Positions 46,767-58,239 of a stretch of 64,000 nucleotides of DNA are shown in pieces. This stretch comes from Catonia carolina (lineage: Eukaryota; Arthropoda; Insecta; Hemiptera; Achilidae): contig JAQMRL010000003.1 of NCBI GenBank assembly GCA_035578175.1, positions 88,762,469-88,826,468 of the forward strand. Reading direction: 5' to 3'. Below the pieces are notes generated by a model. It searched no databases. It was not told the origin of the DNA and saw only the letters and a list, made by a program, of their open reading frames with translations. Positions within the stretch are counted from its first letter, which is position 1. Each line of letters begins with the position of its first letter. Made by a program: the position numbers and the translations under genes.

Positions 46767-46828
46767 AACAAATAAGGTTTGCCACGTAATGTCGCCATCC
46801 GGTGACACAATTTATAATGTTTTGTATT

Positions 46829-47216
46829 GCCCATCACAGACAGGTGGAGTGTCAAATTATTTACACTCAATTTGTTCATTGCAGGGCTAAAATAAATAGT
46901 TCCGTTTTTTATCACATGGTCAGCCAATTAAATGACTGAATCATTGAAGAACAGAAGAGGAAGAGGCGAAAAGGCACTAATCAGAGTTATCTCTTCTGAA
47001 AGTAATGAATTTCATTATACAGCCAAACTCTGTGGAGAATGAAGTGAAGGTGTCATTTGCAGAGTGGAAAATTGGTGCTTTTCAGAGGGCCCGGCATGCT
47101 GATAAGCGTACTTTTCCACTTATTGAGGCAGCCAATCGTCAACCACCTCACTCCTTGTTTTACTTAGTAAAACCTCTACAGGTCAAACCAGCCTTTCGGC
47201 TGATTACCTAAACAAC
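46829..47216 (+). mobile_element. SINE-like element family A, copy 3
   Basis: A complete 388-bp unit runs from GCCCATCACAGACAGG to CCTAAACAAC. It is flanked by AATGTTTTGTATT (46816-46828) and AATGTTTTGTAATT (47217-47230), a target duplication of 13-14 bases. The ORF at 47005-47211 (68 codons) starts MNFIIQPNSVENEVKVSF and includes FQRARHADKRTFPL. It lies only 4 bases beyond the LTR target duplication. Confidence 0.9.
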
Positions 47217-47230
47217 AATGTTTTGTAATT

Positions 47231-47709
47231 CTTGTGTTTCTGTATCCGCTTTTATGATTTATTTACAAAATTTCTTAGAATCCCTTTATTTCTTCTTTCT
47301 CGTACCATCTACCTTTTAACTATTGCTTTCAAAATTCGGAAGCAAGTCTTTGTATATCTACTACTATTTGAATACTACCTCGGCTTTCTAGTCTTTTCTA
47401 AAAAACTAAGAGGATGCAAGAGTTAGCTCCTTTTGTCACTAAGTTAGTTGAATTCATCAGTTCAAGCTGTCATTACTATTAGTACATTACAATAGTACTA
47501 TTAGTACTATTAGTACAGAGTACTATTAGTGTGAGTACATTGTACGTTAAGAAAAGATCTGCGTGGTGTACACATTGTTTTTGGTTGTAGGTTAGGGATA
47601 ATTATCAAATGTAAAATTATTAAGCTATTGTTAGTTAAATTGGTTTAAGCTTCATGTTTCTATAATTAATTTAAGTAACTCGATTGTAATTATTGTGACA
47701 ATAGACCTA
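47231..47709. other. Unassigned; short TAGTACTATT repeats
   Basis: A local run of TAGTACTATT/AGTAC motifs lies at about 47478-47530. The 64-codon plus ORF (47232-47426) is hydrophobic and without recognisable family. Confidence 0.4.
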
Positions 47710-48305
47710 ACATAAATGAAGTTTTGTGAATGGTTTCGGTTCATATGTACAGTAAATGAAAGGTTTAGTGATTGAATTGTTTGGTTAGACGAAGCAACAT
47801 TTAAACTTAATATTTAAATGTTTAAACAGTTATAATGTGTTTACTAGGCTAACGAAAATCCACACATAATTGAACAGAAACCAGTGAATTAACATGACTT
47901 GATGGTAGGGTGTGGTCTATCATCTCGGGGTAAAGTTGGACCATTTTCCTTTGATGGATCACTTAATGCACATTCAAACAGATGGGGCTCCACCGCAATA
48001 CCATCGTAACTTGAGGGGATTTCTTGATAACATCTTTCCTCGGCGATGGATAGGGCAAAGAGGAAGCGCTACAGAGTACCCCTCATGATCTCCAAACCTA
48101 ATATCCTTGGACTTTTACCTTTGGGGTGTTTTGAAAGATACTGTGTACGGCAAAAATCCAAGAACTCTAGGACAGCTGGAACGGGAGATTACAAATGCTT
48201 TTAACGCGATCCCTATACAATTAGATACCGTACAATTAGTTTGAAATCTGTATTAGCACGTTGTGGTAGATGTGTTGTAGTTAAGGGTAATCATTTTGAA
48301 TATTT
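47710..48305 (+). pseudogene. IS630-type (Tc1/mariner superfamily) transposase relic
   Basis: Blocks appear in the expected order: MKFCEWF, WLDEATFKLN (first catalytic aspartate), ENPHIIEQ, a block like 'KV.VWCGL....IIGPFFF' now degraded around SSRGKVGPFSFDG, QTDGAPPQYHRN (second aspartate), DNIFPRRWIGQRG, SPNLISLDFYLWGVLKD (third aspartate in LDF) and NPRTLGQLEREI. The spacing of about 42 residues between the second and third aspartates resembles DD41D-type elements more than DD34D mariners. Frames shift and stops occur, so it is inactive. The neighbouring Helitron begins only 12 bases downstream. Confidence 0.85.
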
Positions 48306-48316
48306 ATAAGTTTATA

Positions 48317-48637
48317 CTAGCATGCCCCACGCAGCTTCGCACGCGAAACATGAGTAAGGCCTAATAATTTTTTTAAAATACGTAAATATGTAACAGAAAT
48401 TGTATAGCCAGATCGACTGTATACTCCAACGTATACACACAGGTGCACACACGTACAAAGTTTTGATAAATTACCCGCGTATGTCTCTCGCTTGTCTTTA
48501 TACGTATGTCTGTCTTCAACAATAGACACACACACACAAACAACGTTTTGATAATTTCTGCGGCGTACGTCTCTTACCATCATCAAACCCCTTCATCTAG
48601 TCCAACGGCAATATGTACTCACGTACACACACACATA

Positions 48638-48676
<39 letters not shown>

Positions 48677-48846
48677 TTATGAAAATTTTCATTAGGGCCC
48701 TTAACGTTATCATTTTTGAAAATTTAAAAAGAAATTGTTGATGTGAAATATGGTGTCAAAATTTCATGAAAGTCTGTTCAGTAGTTTTGGAAATTAGCCT
48801 GTACAAAAAAACATGCTTTGTCTTTATAATTAGTAGGTACTATAGA
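48317..48846 (-). mobile_element. Non-autonomous Helitron, copy 2
   Basis: On the minus strand it starts A|TCTATAGTACC followed by CTAATTATAAAGACAAAGC and ends GCATGCTAG|T, with A/T flanks as Helitrons require. It matches copy 1 (22929-23527) in both terminal regions and carries CA/GT tracts at corresponding places. The 3' hairpin stem is degraded by substitutions. No protein is encoded. Confidence 0.85.
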
Positions 48847-49959
48847 TTACAAAGCAACACAGATATTATGTATAGAAATGTTTTCTTCAAATAAATTTAT
48901 CCGTTCAAAATATGTATACATTATTTTGAGACACTCATTATAATTAGATACATTGTATTTGACATGACTTAAGTTAATTAAATAGTAAAAAATTGTAAAT
49001 TTTTACATTATTACTCCATGTTGAAAGTAAACTAGTTGGCTGTTAAGTAACCACAAATAAATATTATTTCTTTAGAATTTGTTCCGCAAAATTGTTATAA
49101 TTATAAATATTAACATAATTTGTTAACTAATACTGCAATTAAAAGACCTACCTAGTTGATATGATGAAAACGATGGAAGGATAAAGTACTCGGTGGTTTT
49201 TGTTTACTGACTGGTGAATTATATGCAGAGGGGAACGTTTCGTTGTAAATACCACATAACACGTCCGTCTGATCATGTTGTATTATAATAATTCAGAATA
49301 ACCACTGGACATGTTTCTCGCTTAATGTAGTAGTACGTTTGCCGTTAGAAATAGTTATTATAATAATGTTAAATAAACTGAATCATATTTGGTTTATTAT
49401 ACACAAACTAAATTTGTACAGATGTTATAAACTACGTATTCAATGTTGTTATTCCTGGAAAATCTTCTTGTTTTTTGCCATGGCAACTAGAATTAATATC
49501 CTTGTTTAATTAATATCCACATATATGTGTAAATATGTATTTAAAAGGATAAGGGTGTTTTTGTAGAGTTTGGTTTCAGATCCCAATAGACCAATTCCGG
49601 TTAAAGTTTTTTTTAAATGAAACTCTCCACGTGCAGATTTAATAACACCTAAGCTATCGGCATTTTTTTTCAAATTCATGATTAAGGTGAGTATGATGAC
49701 TTTACTGAAAATTTTGATTTTTGGTTTTTTATATTTTTCAATAGTTCAGACCTAGATCTACCAGAAAACCATTAAATTACGTCAAAAAATTATTTTAATA
49801 AAAAAATGAAGTATTTAGCAGTTTTACCCAGAAAAATTATTATGTCACCATGAACGAATATTTTTCATAATTTTATACTGAGCGTTTTAGAGCAAAGGGA
49901 ATTTTAGTTTTGTAACCCCTTTTTGCTCACGCGAACTCCAAAGAATCGCTACCAAAGCA
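48847..49959. other. Unassigned AT-rich stretch
   Basis: Nothing recognised. Confidence 0.5.
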
Positions 49960-51790
49960 AAATTGGCACAGGGGACAAGAAAGAAAAAAAAACACCCCAA
50001 AAAAAGGGAGACTGCGGTGATGTGGTGCAAAGAAAAGAAATTAACAAAATAATTATTAGTAGAAAAATTTAATAAAATTAAATTTATAGATTAGGTAACC
50101 TTAGTAAATGTAAGCTACATTAGATTTTAAGTTCAGTCAATAAGAAAAATTACAAAGTTACGCAAGCATTAAATAGAAATTATCATAACTAAATAACCAA
50201 AATTTAATATTAAATAATATGAGCTCAATAATTAATTTTGCATGCTTAGAACTGGATCCAGAAAATGCGATTTAAGAAAATCTTTAAGTTAAAAAATAAG
50301 ACCATATCGGTATTACAATTGTAATTATTAAAAATGAATCAATAAATATCAGAATTAATCAGATTTGGTTTTTCATGAAAGAGATTTATAAAAATTTAAA
50401 TAAATAAAAAAACATGATTAAACTTTTGCTTCAAAAGTTTTGATCTTAAATGAAAAAATTTTAAGAAGAAAAATAATTAGTTTCATTAAACGAAACACAA
50501 GTTAATTTTGTGTAACAGAATTTAATTTTACAAAAATAATCATTTATGCAATATTTTGCTAAAATAATATCAAAATTTTATTTTATAATATTAAAGAAAC
50601 ATATTTATAGAAAGCCAAAAAAATTAATACAATATTAAGATAATAAGGTAGGTGCAAAGCATGTTTTGTCCAGATTATGCAAAATTGCATACTTTCGCAA
50701 ACATGAGAAAATTTAGAGTCATTTTATGATTTACAAAATTGATAATAATAAAATTTGTTTTAATAAGTAATATTTAAAAATTAGTAATTTTATTTTTTTT
50801 TATTTTTATTTTTTAAAAAAAAGAATGAAGAGTAGAATATGAAGAAATAGGATGATCCCGAAAGAACTTTGCTAGATAACTAGCTGGAGACAAGTTTAAG
50901 CAAAAGGCGACGTGTCCATTTTAAAATTTGAGAATCCAAATTAATGCTTGCCGAAAATTTGGGCGCAGGAAAATTTTATCTTGTCCAAAGAAAATGGATT
51001 ACAGATGAGTAGTATTAAAGTAATTAAATGCGATGCTTTCAGGTAAAGTTGGAAAACCCAAAATTAACCTTTTGGATTTCATGCCGCATCAGAAGGATTA
51101 GTTAAACAAGTATAGCATTGGAAGAATCTGCACCCCAAAGCTGGTCCCTGCAAAGAGCAGAAAACCAGGACTTAGAAAAATGAGGGCCTCCGCAAAAGAC
51201 AAACAAAAGATAAAAAAGTAGGTAAACCCCACCAGCACAGCAAAAGATTAAAAAAAATTTAATAGCAAACTTTAAGAAAAGCATTAAGTTTAAAATTTAG
51301 AAAATTTAAATTACCCAAAGGGTTTACAAAATTTACAAAAATTAAAAAAAACATTTTCGGCTTCAATGGGTTTTAACTACAAGCAAAAGAAATAAAAAAA
51401 CTTAACCGTAAAAACGGGATAGCAATTAGTCAAACAGCAGCAGCATAACTACGCCCCGAAAAAACTAAAAAAATTTACGGCACATACAATTTTAAGACCC
51501 GTACATCTTCCTGACCAATTGCTAAGAGAGAGCGAGAAAATCAAATTACTCAAAAAGAAACCTCGGTTCTGACGTCACCGACCCCCTCCATCCCGCTAGA
51601 CATGTACCCAAGAACATGAAAAGCAGGAAGAAACGGATCCGACACGACAGATACAGATAACAGCAGTCGGCAGTACAAAGACAGAATGAAATGCAAATCG
51701 ATAACGAAATAACGGATTACGGCGACATCAAAAGATAACGAAATTTAAATTCAACATAACAGAAAAAGGAAAAATTAATAATTAAATAAA
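49960..51790. other. A-rich, strand-skewed block of unknown origin
   Basis: For about 1.8 kb adenine strongly exceeds thymine on the plus strand, unlike the flanks. The minus strand therefore looks like a T-rich intron or untranslated region; at about 51151-51156 it reads CTCTTTGCAG|GG, a plausible splice acceptor. The end at 51500-51790 is richer in GC and contains GTGACGTCAG on the minus strand, which could be a promoter or first exon of a minus-strand transcript, or the A-rich strand could belong to a decayed retroelement. No protein family is recognised. Confidence 0.35.
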
Positions 51791-54188
51791 GTAACATTAA
51801 TTTAAAAATGTTACAGTTTTTAAAATACCTGCGTTATATTTTTACATTTTCTCAGCTGTTGGTTTAGATTTCTAACCAACTAATGATGGAAAATTTACTC
51901 GTGTGTGTACACTTTGTTTTTGATTTGTACCTCTTTACTTTTGCCTGTTCTCGTAAATTTTGTTTTTAAAATTTAGGTAAATTTTTTTGGAAACCTAGAA
52001 GGCTGAAATTTTTACCAGCTATTTATCTTGTACATGCATACTTTTATGCACTTTATGACTTTTTTAGATGCTCCAAAAATTAGCGATATACAAAAATCGT
52101 AGAAAAAAATTTGTAAAAGTTTTATGTTATTCATTACTTTGTTTTCAATTATCTGCTTCAACAGATTAAATTCAAAAAATGTCAGTAGCTAGAGAAACTT
52201 GACAATGATTAAGTGTGTAAAGTTTCATTTCGCTACTTTTACCAATCCTATAAAAGATGTACCTGAAAATAGCAAATTTAACACTGGCGGGATACAAGGT
52301 ACAGTCTCCCCTTAATGTAGAAACAATTTATGATTTTAAAACCAGGTTATTTGAAGAATTATTTTATCGATGTCGTGCTTTATCAATTTTTAGTCTCTAA
52401 AAAAAATAATTGGTACAGCTTTCCAGAATTTTTCTTAGTTTTAAATGAAATTATAGCGTATTGAGAACTCTGTAAAATTGTTTGATGTTTGCTTATCCAT
52501 TCAGAGATTAGAGATTTATATTGATGTTTAGCCGTAGAAAACAAAAATGTCCCTGGCCGAGCCCATGTTTTGAGTCCTTACCGTAAAAGATTAGAAATTA
52601 TGTCAAATCGCTGTATTATTTTATATTTACGCTGTCCGTAAATTTGACATAAATTTTTTTATAGGGAGAGTGATTTTTTTCTGTAGCCTATATTGTGACA
52701 CTGATCTCTAAGGTTTTGGGATCTGGGTAAAATAATAATTAACGTTTATAGTTTAAAATTACAAACTATGAACTACAAATTAATAATGTGACTTAAATCT
52801 ACAAATAAATTACAAATATTACAATTAAATTGATAATTATAATAATCAATGAAAATAAACGTAACTAGCACTTAATTAAACATACAAACGATACAAAATA
52901 AGCGATCCAACAATAGCAACACACAGTACACGTTGTAACGCTCGGTTTAAGGTTACATAAAATAATTTTATTGATAAATGAAAGAAACAAAATTTTGAAA
53001 ACAAATGAAAATATTTAATGAAACGAAAAGTGATTTTAACAAAAAACTACATATTTTACAAATTTAAATCGATTTAATTATTGGTTAGTTTATTGATGAC
53101 GCAACTGTACATTCTAATAAAATTATTGAAATAATTATGTAACAAAGTTAATAAAAATGTTATAAATAACAATTGGAAATTGTAATAATGTATTTTAATT
53201 TAATAGTTACGAAATTATTCCTTGTAGTCCTATTTCGGTTATTTCTAGATCCCTTTCATCCGTGAAATGGCGCTTCGAATCATTGTTGCATTTTTGGTTT
53301 TGTTTCATTCTCAACTTCTTTCTTTATAAATCCTTTTATTCCTCCATCATGTTTTAAATCCAATTTTATCTGCATTCTGTAATTTTATTTTTTAAATGTA
53401 GTACACAAAAACATTACTTTGTATGTTAAATATAAGTATCGGGTGATATCGAATTTCATATTACAACGACGTATGTTTCAGCTTTCACAAATGTAGATGA
53501 AAAATTTTATCGTTTTCCTTTTCTTATTTTTTGTATCTCTAGGAAAGTAAAATATGTAAGAATGACGGAATCGTTGCTTTTGTGGTGTTTAACATGAATG
53601 TCGTTGCATGTGTGATGGTAATGGTGGTGTTTCGATGATGAAAATAGATCAATGCTTTACATGAGGGAAAAGGGAAAGTGTCGAAGGTTAATAGCTTGTT
53701 GTTGTCAAAAGCATAGCGCAGAGAGAAGAGGCATCCAAAAGTAGAAGCGGTTGCTAAGCAACCCTTCAATATTCGGTGTCAAACAGCCACCTTGGATAGG
53801 CCTTACGTCTCACCACGGAGTCCCATGCTCATCCTCTCTTACTGTGTTAGAATTTACGCTAGCTCCTTTAAATTTTAATTGATACTAACGACTTTCGGTG
53901 TACATGCCAACCATTAGTGAGCTCATTCGATCAGAAATAGGCCACCCATATATATATATATATATATATATATAGTGCATTAATACAACCCATTACATGG
54001 GATCCCCACATCCAGTTCGTACATCGACTGTAACCTTTTTTTATCATATGAATTTAAACGAAACGTTTGAATCGGAATGCCCTTTCATGCTCTCAAATCA
54101 TTCGCTACAAAATTAATTAATTTTTATTGTTCTAACACTAATTTACATTAACATACCGCCCATGAAATAATTAATTAACTTTATATTG
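51791..54188. other. Unassigned AT-rich stretch with a (TA)n microsatellite
   Basis: A perfect TA tract of about 26 bases lies at 53949-53974. The 76-codon minus ORF at 53539-53769 has no recognisable family. No other feature is supported. Confidence 0.45.
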
Positions 54189-54190
54189 TA

Positions 54191-54952
54191 CCGGGTGAAT
54201 CAAAGAAACGGGAAATTTTGTAAATTAAATAATATTATGAAAGATTTTTCTATATAAATTATCTGTGTCATTAAATAGTAAAACTAATCTCATGTAAACA
54301 TACATAACAATTTATTTCTTGAACATGTCATCTTGCAGGTGAGCTCCATGTTTACGCAAACATTCTGCAATCACTTCGTTACATTGTGCATAGTTCGACA
54401 CAACATCTCAACAGGATTTCAAAAATTGCTTCTCGGATTTTGGCTTTAAATTCTTCCGTTGTAGCAGGTCGAGTAAGATTTTCTTGGTTTTTAAAGTGAC
54501 CCAACAAAAACAAATCAAAAGCTGACAGATCAGGGGATCTAGGAGGCTGTAGAATGTTACCATTTCTCGAAATTACACGTTCGCCAAACAATTGGCGTAC
54601 AGGTGCCATCGATATTTGTGCAGGTGAGACGTTGATACGTTTTGTTGAAACCAGGCAGTGTAAATAATTTGTGGAAATGTCTCCGGGTTTTGCGTAACAA
54701 AGGTGTCAAGCATGTGTTGATAGTGGTGTCCTAAATAAAATGACAGTGGACTTTTCTACGTGCCGCCTTCACACTGTCGTTGTTCTTGTAAAAAGCTTTA
54801 ATCACAAAAGTACGTTGCGCACCACTCCAAGTATCCATGATAACTGAATGGCAAGGTATCGTGGAGAGGCTGGCGTAAGTTATTCATTGCTAACAATCGC
54901 CAACGGCTACACACATAAATTTCAAAATTTCCCATTTCTTTGAATCACCCGG
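54191..54952 (-). mobile_element. Internally deleted IS630/Tc1-mariner-type transposon
   Basis: The ends CCGGGTGAATCAAAGAAACG and, inverted, CCGGGTGATTCAAAGAAATG extend for about 30 matching bases through GGGAAATTTTG and are flanked by TA (54189-54190 and 54953-54954). The 762-bp unit retains both transposase termini but has lost the middle. Confidence 0.92.
54330..54838 (-). pseudogene. Transposase remnant of the 54.2-kb element
   Basis: An ATG at 54838-54836 begins MDTWSGAQRTFVIKAFYKN, an N-terminal helix-turn-helix start typical of a group of insect IS630-type transposases. After about 100 bases the sequence jumps to the WFQQ.... block that normally holds the second catalytic aspartate; here it is altered and the frame is shifted. 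The third-aspartate block PPRSPDLSAFDLFLLGHFK and the C-terminal TRPATTEEFKAKIREAI block follow in the open frame 54609-54379. The first catalytic region is wholly deleted, so no activity is possible. Confidence 0.85.
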
Positions 54953-55057
54953 TATTTATTGTTTCGATAAAGCTGAATTCATGTTGCATTAAAAAATTAC
55001 AATAAATTTTTTCAGTTCTCATAGTATTTTTTTACATTCTCTTCCCTATATAAATAT

Positions 55058-55453
55058 GTTGTTGTTTAGGTCATCAGCCTGTAGGCTGGTTTGAACCTGT
55101 AGAGGTTTTACTAAGTAAAACGAAGAGTGAGGTGGTTTACCATTACCTTCCTCACTGAGTGGAAAAGTACGCTTATCAGCATGCCGGGCCCTCTGAAAAG
55201 CACATATTTTCCACTCTGTAAATGACACCTTCACTTCATTCACCAGAAGGTCTGGCTGTATAATGAAATTCATTACTTTCAGAAGAGATAAATCTGATTA
55301 GTGTCTTTTACACCTCTACCTCTTCTGTTCTTAAATGATTCAGTCATTTAATTGGCTGACCATGTGATAAGAAACAGAACTATTTATTTTAGCCCTGCAA
55401 CTAACAGATTGAGTGCAAATAATCTGACACTCCACCTGTCCGTTATGGGCAAA
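55058..55453 (-). mobile_element. SINE-like element family A, copy 4
   Basis: A complete unit runs from GTTGTTTAGGTCATCAGCC to CCGTTATGGGC. ATATAAATAT occurs just outside both ends, a target duplication of about 10 bases. The minus ORF 55046-55273 (75 codons) begins MNFIIQPDLLVNEVKVSF and parallels copies 2 and 3. Family B copy 3 begins directly after it. Confidence 0.9.
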
Positions 55454-55464
55454 TATAAATATAT

Positions 55465-56390
55465 AAGAAGGAAAGTATTGTTTTCATGTTGATTTTTCGA
55501 AATCAAGTTTGCACCGGATCTACACGTTTTCAGACACCCTGGACCCCAAAAACATGTTTTTAGCGATTAGTCTGTGTGTGTGTGTGTGTCTGTGTCTGTT
55601 TGTGTGAACAAAATATCTCAAGAAAGGAACATCGTACGAACTTGAAACTTAATTTAGGTACCACTAAAGGACCGGACACGAACATTTTCATTAAAATTGG
55701 TCAACCTGAAGTTGAAGTTTCTTCGTGTCATTTTGCACTTATTTGCGATTTTCCCAAAAACGGCTTCTACATTTTTTTAAAAATCGCCTCATTTAGTCTA
55801 CTAAATTTTTTTTATGTTGTATATGATATGGTAGACGCCATGTCTGCTAAAGTTCTTGGAAAGGCTGTTCTCTCGTATAAAAAAACAGGGTTTTTAAGAT
55901 TACAGACTTAATACGAATTTTAGCGCAAATGTGTCTATAATAACAGTTGTAGACAATTTAAAAATATACAACTTTTATTTCGGACAATTGTTTATATAAC
56001 GCTTAGTTTACCGGTAACTAATGATTTTCTGTTTTTTTTCATAAAAATCTGTAAAAAAATCGATTTTTTAAGATTTCGGCCGTTGTATCCATTTTACGAC
56101 AAAATGCATTTAATCAAATTTATAGGAAATTACGCAATCTACAATTTTTATTTAAGCATGTTTCTCTACAGAGCCTAGTTTGGCGTGACAGAGTGATTTT
56201 CCGTATTCTTAAGCCATTCTAAGGTTGGTTTTCATTTTGCATCATTTACTCATGATTAAAATTAGGTTATGATTTTTGAGGTTAGTTTTTTTGTTATTTG
56301 TAATGTTTTATTACTAATGTTAGTTTATATTGTTTATTATTTGCATTGGCAAAAGAAAGTCGTGTGAGTGTTTCACGCCAGATTTTTTAT
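55465..56390 (-). repeat. Dispersed repeat family B, copy 3
   Basis: In the opposite orientation to copies 1 and 2, it has the GT tract (55572-55604), the conserved block with ACCGGACACGAACATTTTCA, both internal subunits and the end GTGTGAGTGTTTCACGCC. It is the most complete uninterrupted copy and the best reference. The 111-codon plus ORF (55576-55911) starts in the GT tract and is probably incidental. Confidence 0.85.
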
Positions 56391-56524
56391 TATTAAGTGT
56401 AGGGTTTCCACGCATAGAATCTAAAAAATCAACTTACATAGGTATTCTTTAGGTAGAGACAAGAAGAAATTTTATCCTAATCTATTTTTATTACTTTCCT
56501 TTGCCATATGTGAATAATACTAGT

Positions 56525-57165
56525 TAGTATATATCAAAGAAAAGTATTATATTCATGTCGATTGTTGGTGTGTCAACAAATATATCAAGAACGAAATATT
56601 GTACGAAGTTGAAACTTCGAAGGTAAGTTAGGTACCACTACGGGACCCATTACGAACATTTTCACCAAAATTGGTCAACCGGGAGTAAGTAGTGTATTTG
56701 TGTGATTTTGCACTTTTTGCGATTTTCTCAAATTCGATTGTTTCGATTGTTTAGGATCGTTCGATTGTTTAGAAATCGCCTCATTAACTACATTTTTGTG
56801 CTCTACAATATAGGGTAAGCAAAATGTCAACTGAAATTTTTGAGGAGGGGGCTGTGCTCTGGTGGTAAATTTAAAAAAAATGCGACCTTCGTATAAATTT
56901 CACGCAAAAGTGGTACATAATCAAAGTTATAGGAAATAAGAAACCTACAACTTTTATTAATTCTATCTGTTTTTTCTACAGAGCCTAGTTTAGCGTCAAT
57001 GAATGATTTTCTTATTTTTACATTAAACAGAGATTGATTTTCATTTTGCATCATTCACTCTTGATTAAAATTGAGTTATGTTTTTCATTTTATATTGTTT
57101 ACTTATGATTAAACATAAGTTAGATTGTTCATTATTTAAATTGGCAAGACAAAGTCTTGTAAGTG
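56525..57165 (-). repeat. Dispersed repeat family B, copy 4 (shorter)
   Basis: Same order as copy 3 but without a long GT tract and with only one of the two internal subunits. It contains ACGAACATTTTCACCAAAAT and ends GTGTTTTACACCATTTTT. A deletion between tandem subunits would explain the size. Confidence 0.8.
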
Positions 57166-58239
57166 TTTTACACCATTTTTTGACTTTATTTAGTAACAAC
57201 TACAAAAGTTTAGTTTAAGTTTATGTTTTGTAATTAATTAAGTAATATGATTGTATTTGTGAGTAGGCTAAAATTAACAGTTGGTTGTTATAAATTTAAA
57301 GTAATTCTGTTTATTATTTATTATACCCAGATCCCGAATGAACCTAGGCTTAGGTGTTACAATATGTATTATTAAGGGTTGGGATTTGAAAATATTCAAT
57401 ACTAAGTTCCAAACCAATAATATTACTTACACGATTTAATCTTCTCGAATTTAATTTAAATTAGGTAGATATATTGCAGGATGGAAACTCTCTAAAACGA
57501 AACGTACACTATAATATGTTCAGAGCAACAAAATCTATTGGATTTATATCAGAAGTTGTGTAAATAATAAATAAAAAGTTCCGATGGTTGAGTTACGTTG
57601 ATCATGTAAGTTTTATCAATAAAGGAACATTAATAAAATTTATGTTCCAGTTTTCAGCCATCTTGGCAGCCTATCTCATATATTAAAAGTAAGTTATTTC
57701 GGGAAAGTCGTTTTTAAAGTATAATTTGTCTTTCTAAAAACTAAATATAATAATAATTTTACAACAGAAGCTGTATATAATACATTATGGCGGAACACAT
57801 TCAAGAATATTGTAAGTTCAAAATATTTTAAAGATTATTTTATCTATCGAATTTATTATTGATTTATGAATATTTGATACAAAATAGATCACACATTTTA
57901 TTTTAACTATAATATACACTAAAAATAATAGTATTTTAACTATTATTTATTCCTTGTATACTAAAAGTATTCTAAGAATCAAATATATATTATGTTCCAA
58001 ATTTTGGAAAAATATAATTTTTAGCAAATATTATATAGTAAACTGTTGTAATAAATTATATGTAATAATAGTAGATAAATTATATTGATAGAAAATTGGT
58101 TTAATGCATTATACGATGTAGAAAATAATTTAGAAAATCATTTACATCACGCAAGTTTTAAGATATTTAAGATTAAAATAATCTTACCAATTACGATTAA
58201 ATTAATCTTATTATATACGATTAAAATAATCTTGTGCGA
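57166..58239. other. Unassigned AT-rich stretch
   Basis: AGATCCCGAATGAACCTAGG at about 57331 matches AGATCCCAAATGAACTTGG at about 20192, part of an old shared repeat. Nothing else is recognised. Confidence 0.4.

Larger units (their letters stand above)
46138..46807 (+). mobile_element. Solo LTR of an LTR retrotransposon
   Basis: The 670-bp unit begins TGTCACCG and ends CGGTGACA, a perfect 8-bp inverted terminal repeat of the TG...CA type. CAAT lies directly outside both ends (46134-46137 and 46808-46811), a 4-bp target duplication as in gypsy-like elements. It is far richer in GC than its flanks. Inside are a TATA box at 46322, a perfect 30-bp tandem duplication and a histone-type stem-loop at 46747. 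No internal region or second LTR adjoins it, so it is a solo LTR left by recombination. Minus-strand ORFs of up to 181 codons crossing it look like products of composition. The alternative, a histone pseudogene, lacks any histone frame. Confidence 0.85.

Noticed and set aside
46138..46807. Histone gene or pseudogene, suggested by the 3' stem-loop and TATA box
   Set aside because: No frame between TATA and stem-loop shows histone sequence, and the unit has LTR ends with a target duplication.
46382..46927. 181-codon minus-strand ORF, the longest in the window
   Set aside because: It crosses the solo LTR boundary into the family A element and has no recognisable domain; it arises from high GC in the LTR.
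50000..51500. Nuclear copy of mitochondrial DNA, suggested by AT-richness and strand skew
   Set aside because: I saw none of the conserved mitochondrial rRNA or protein motifs.
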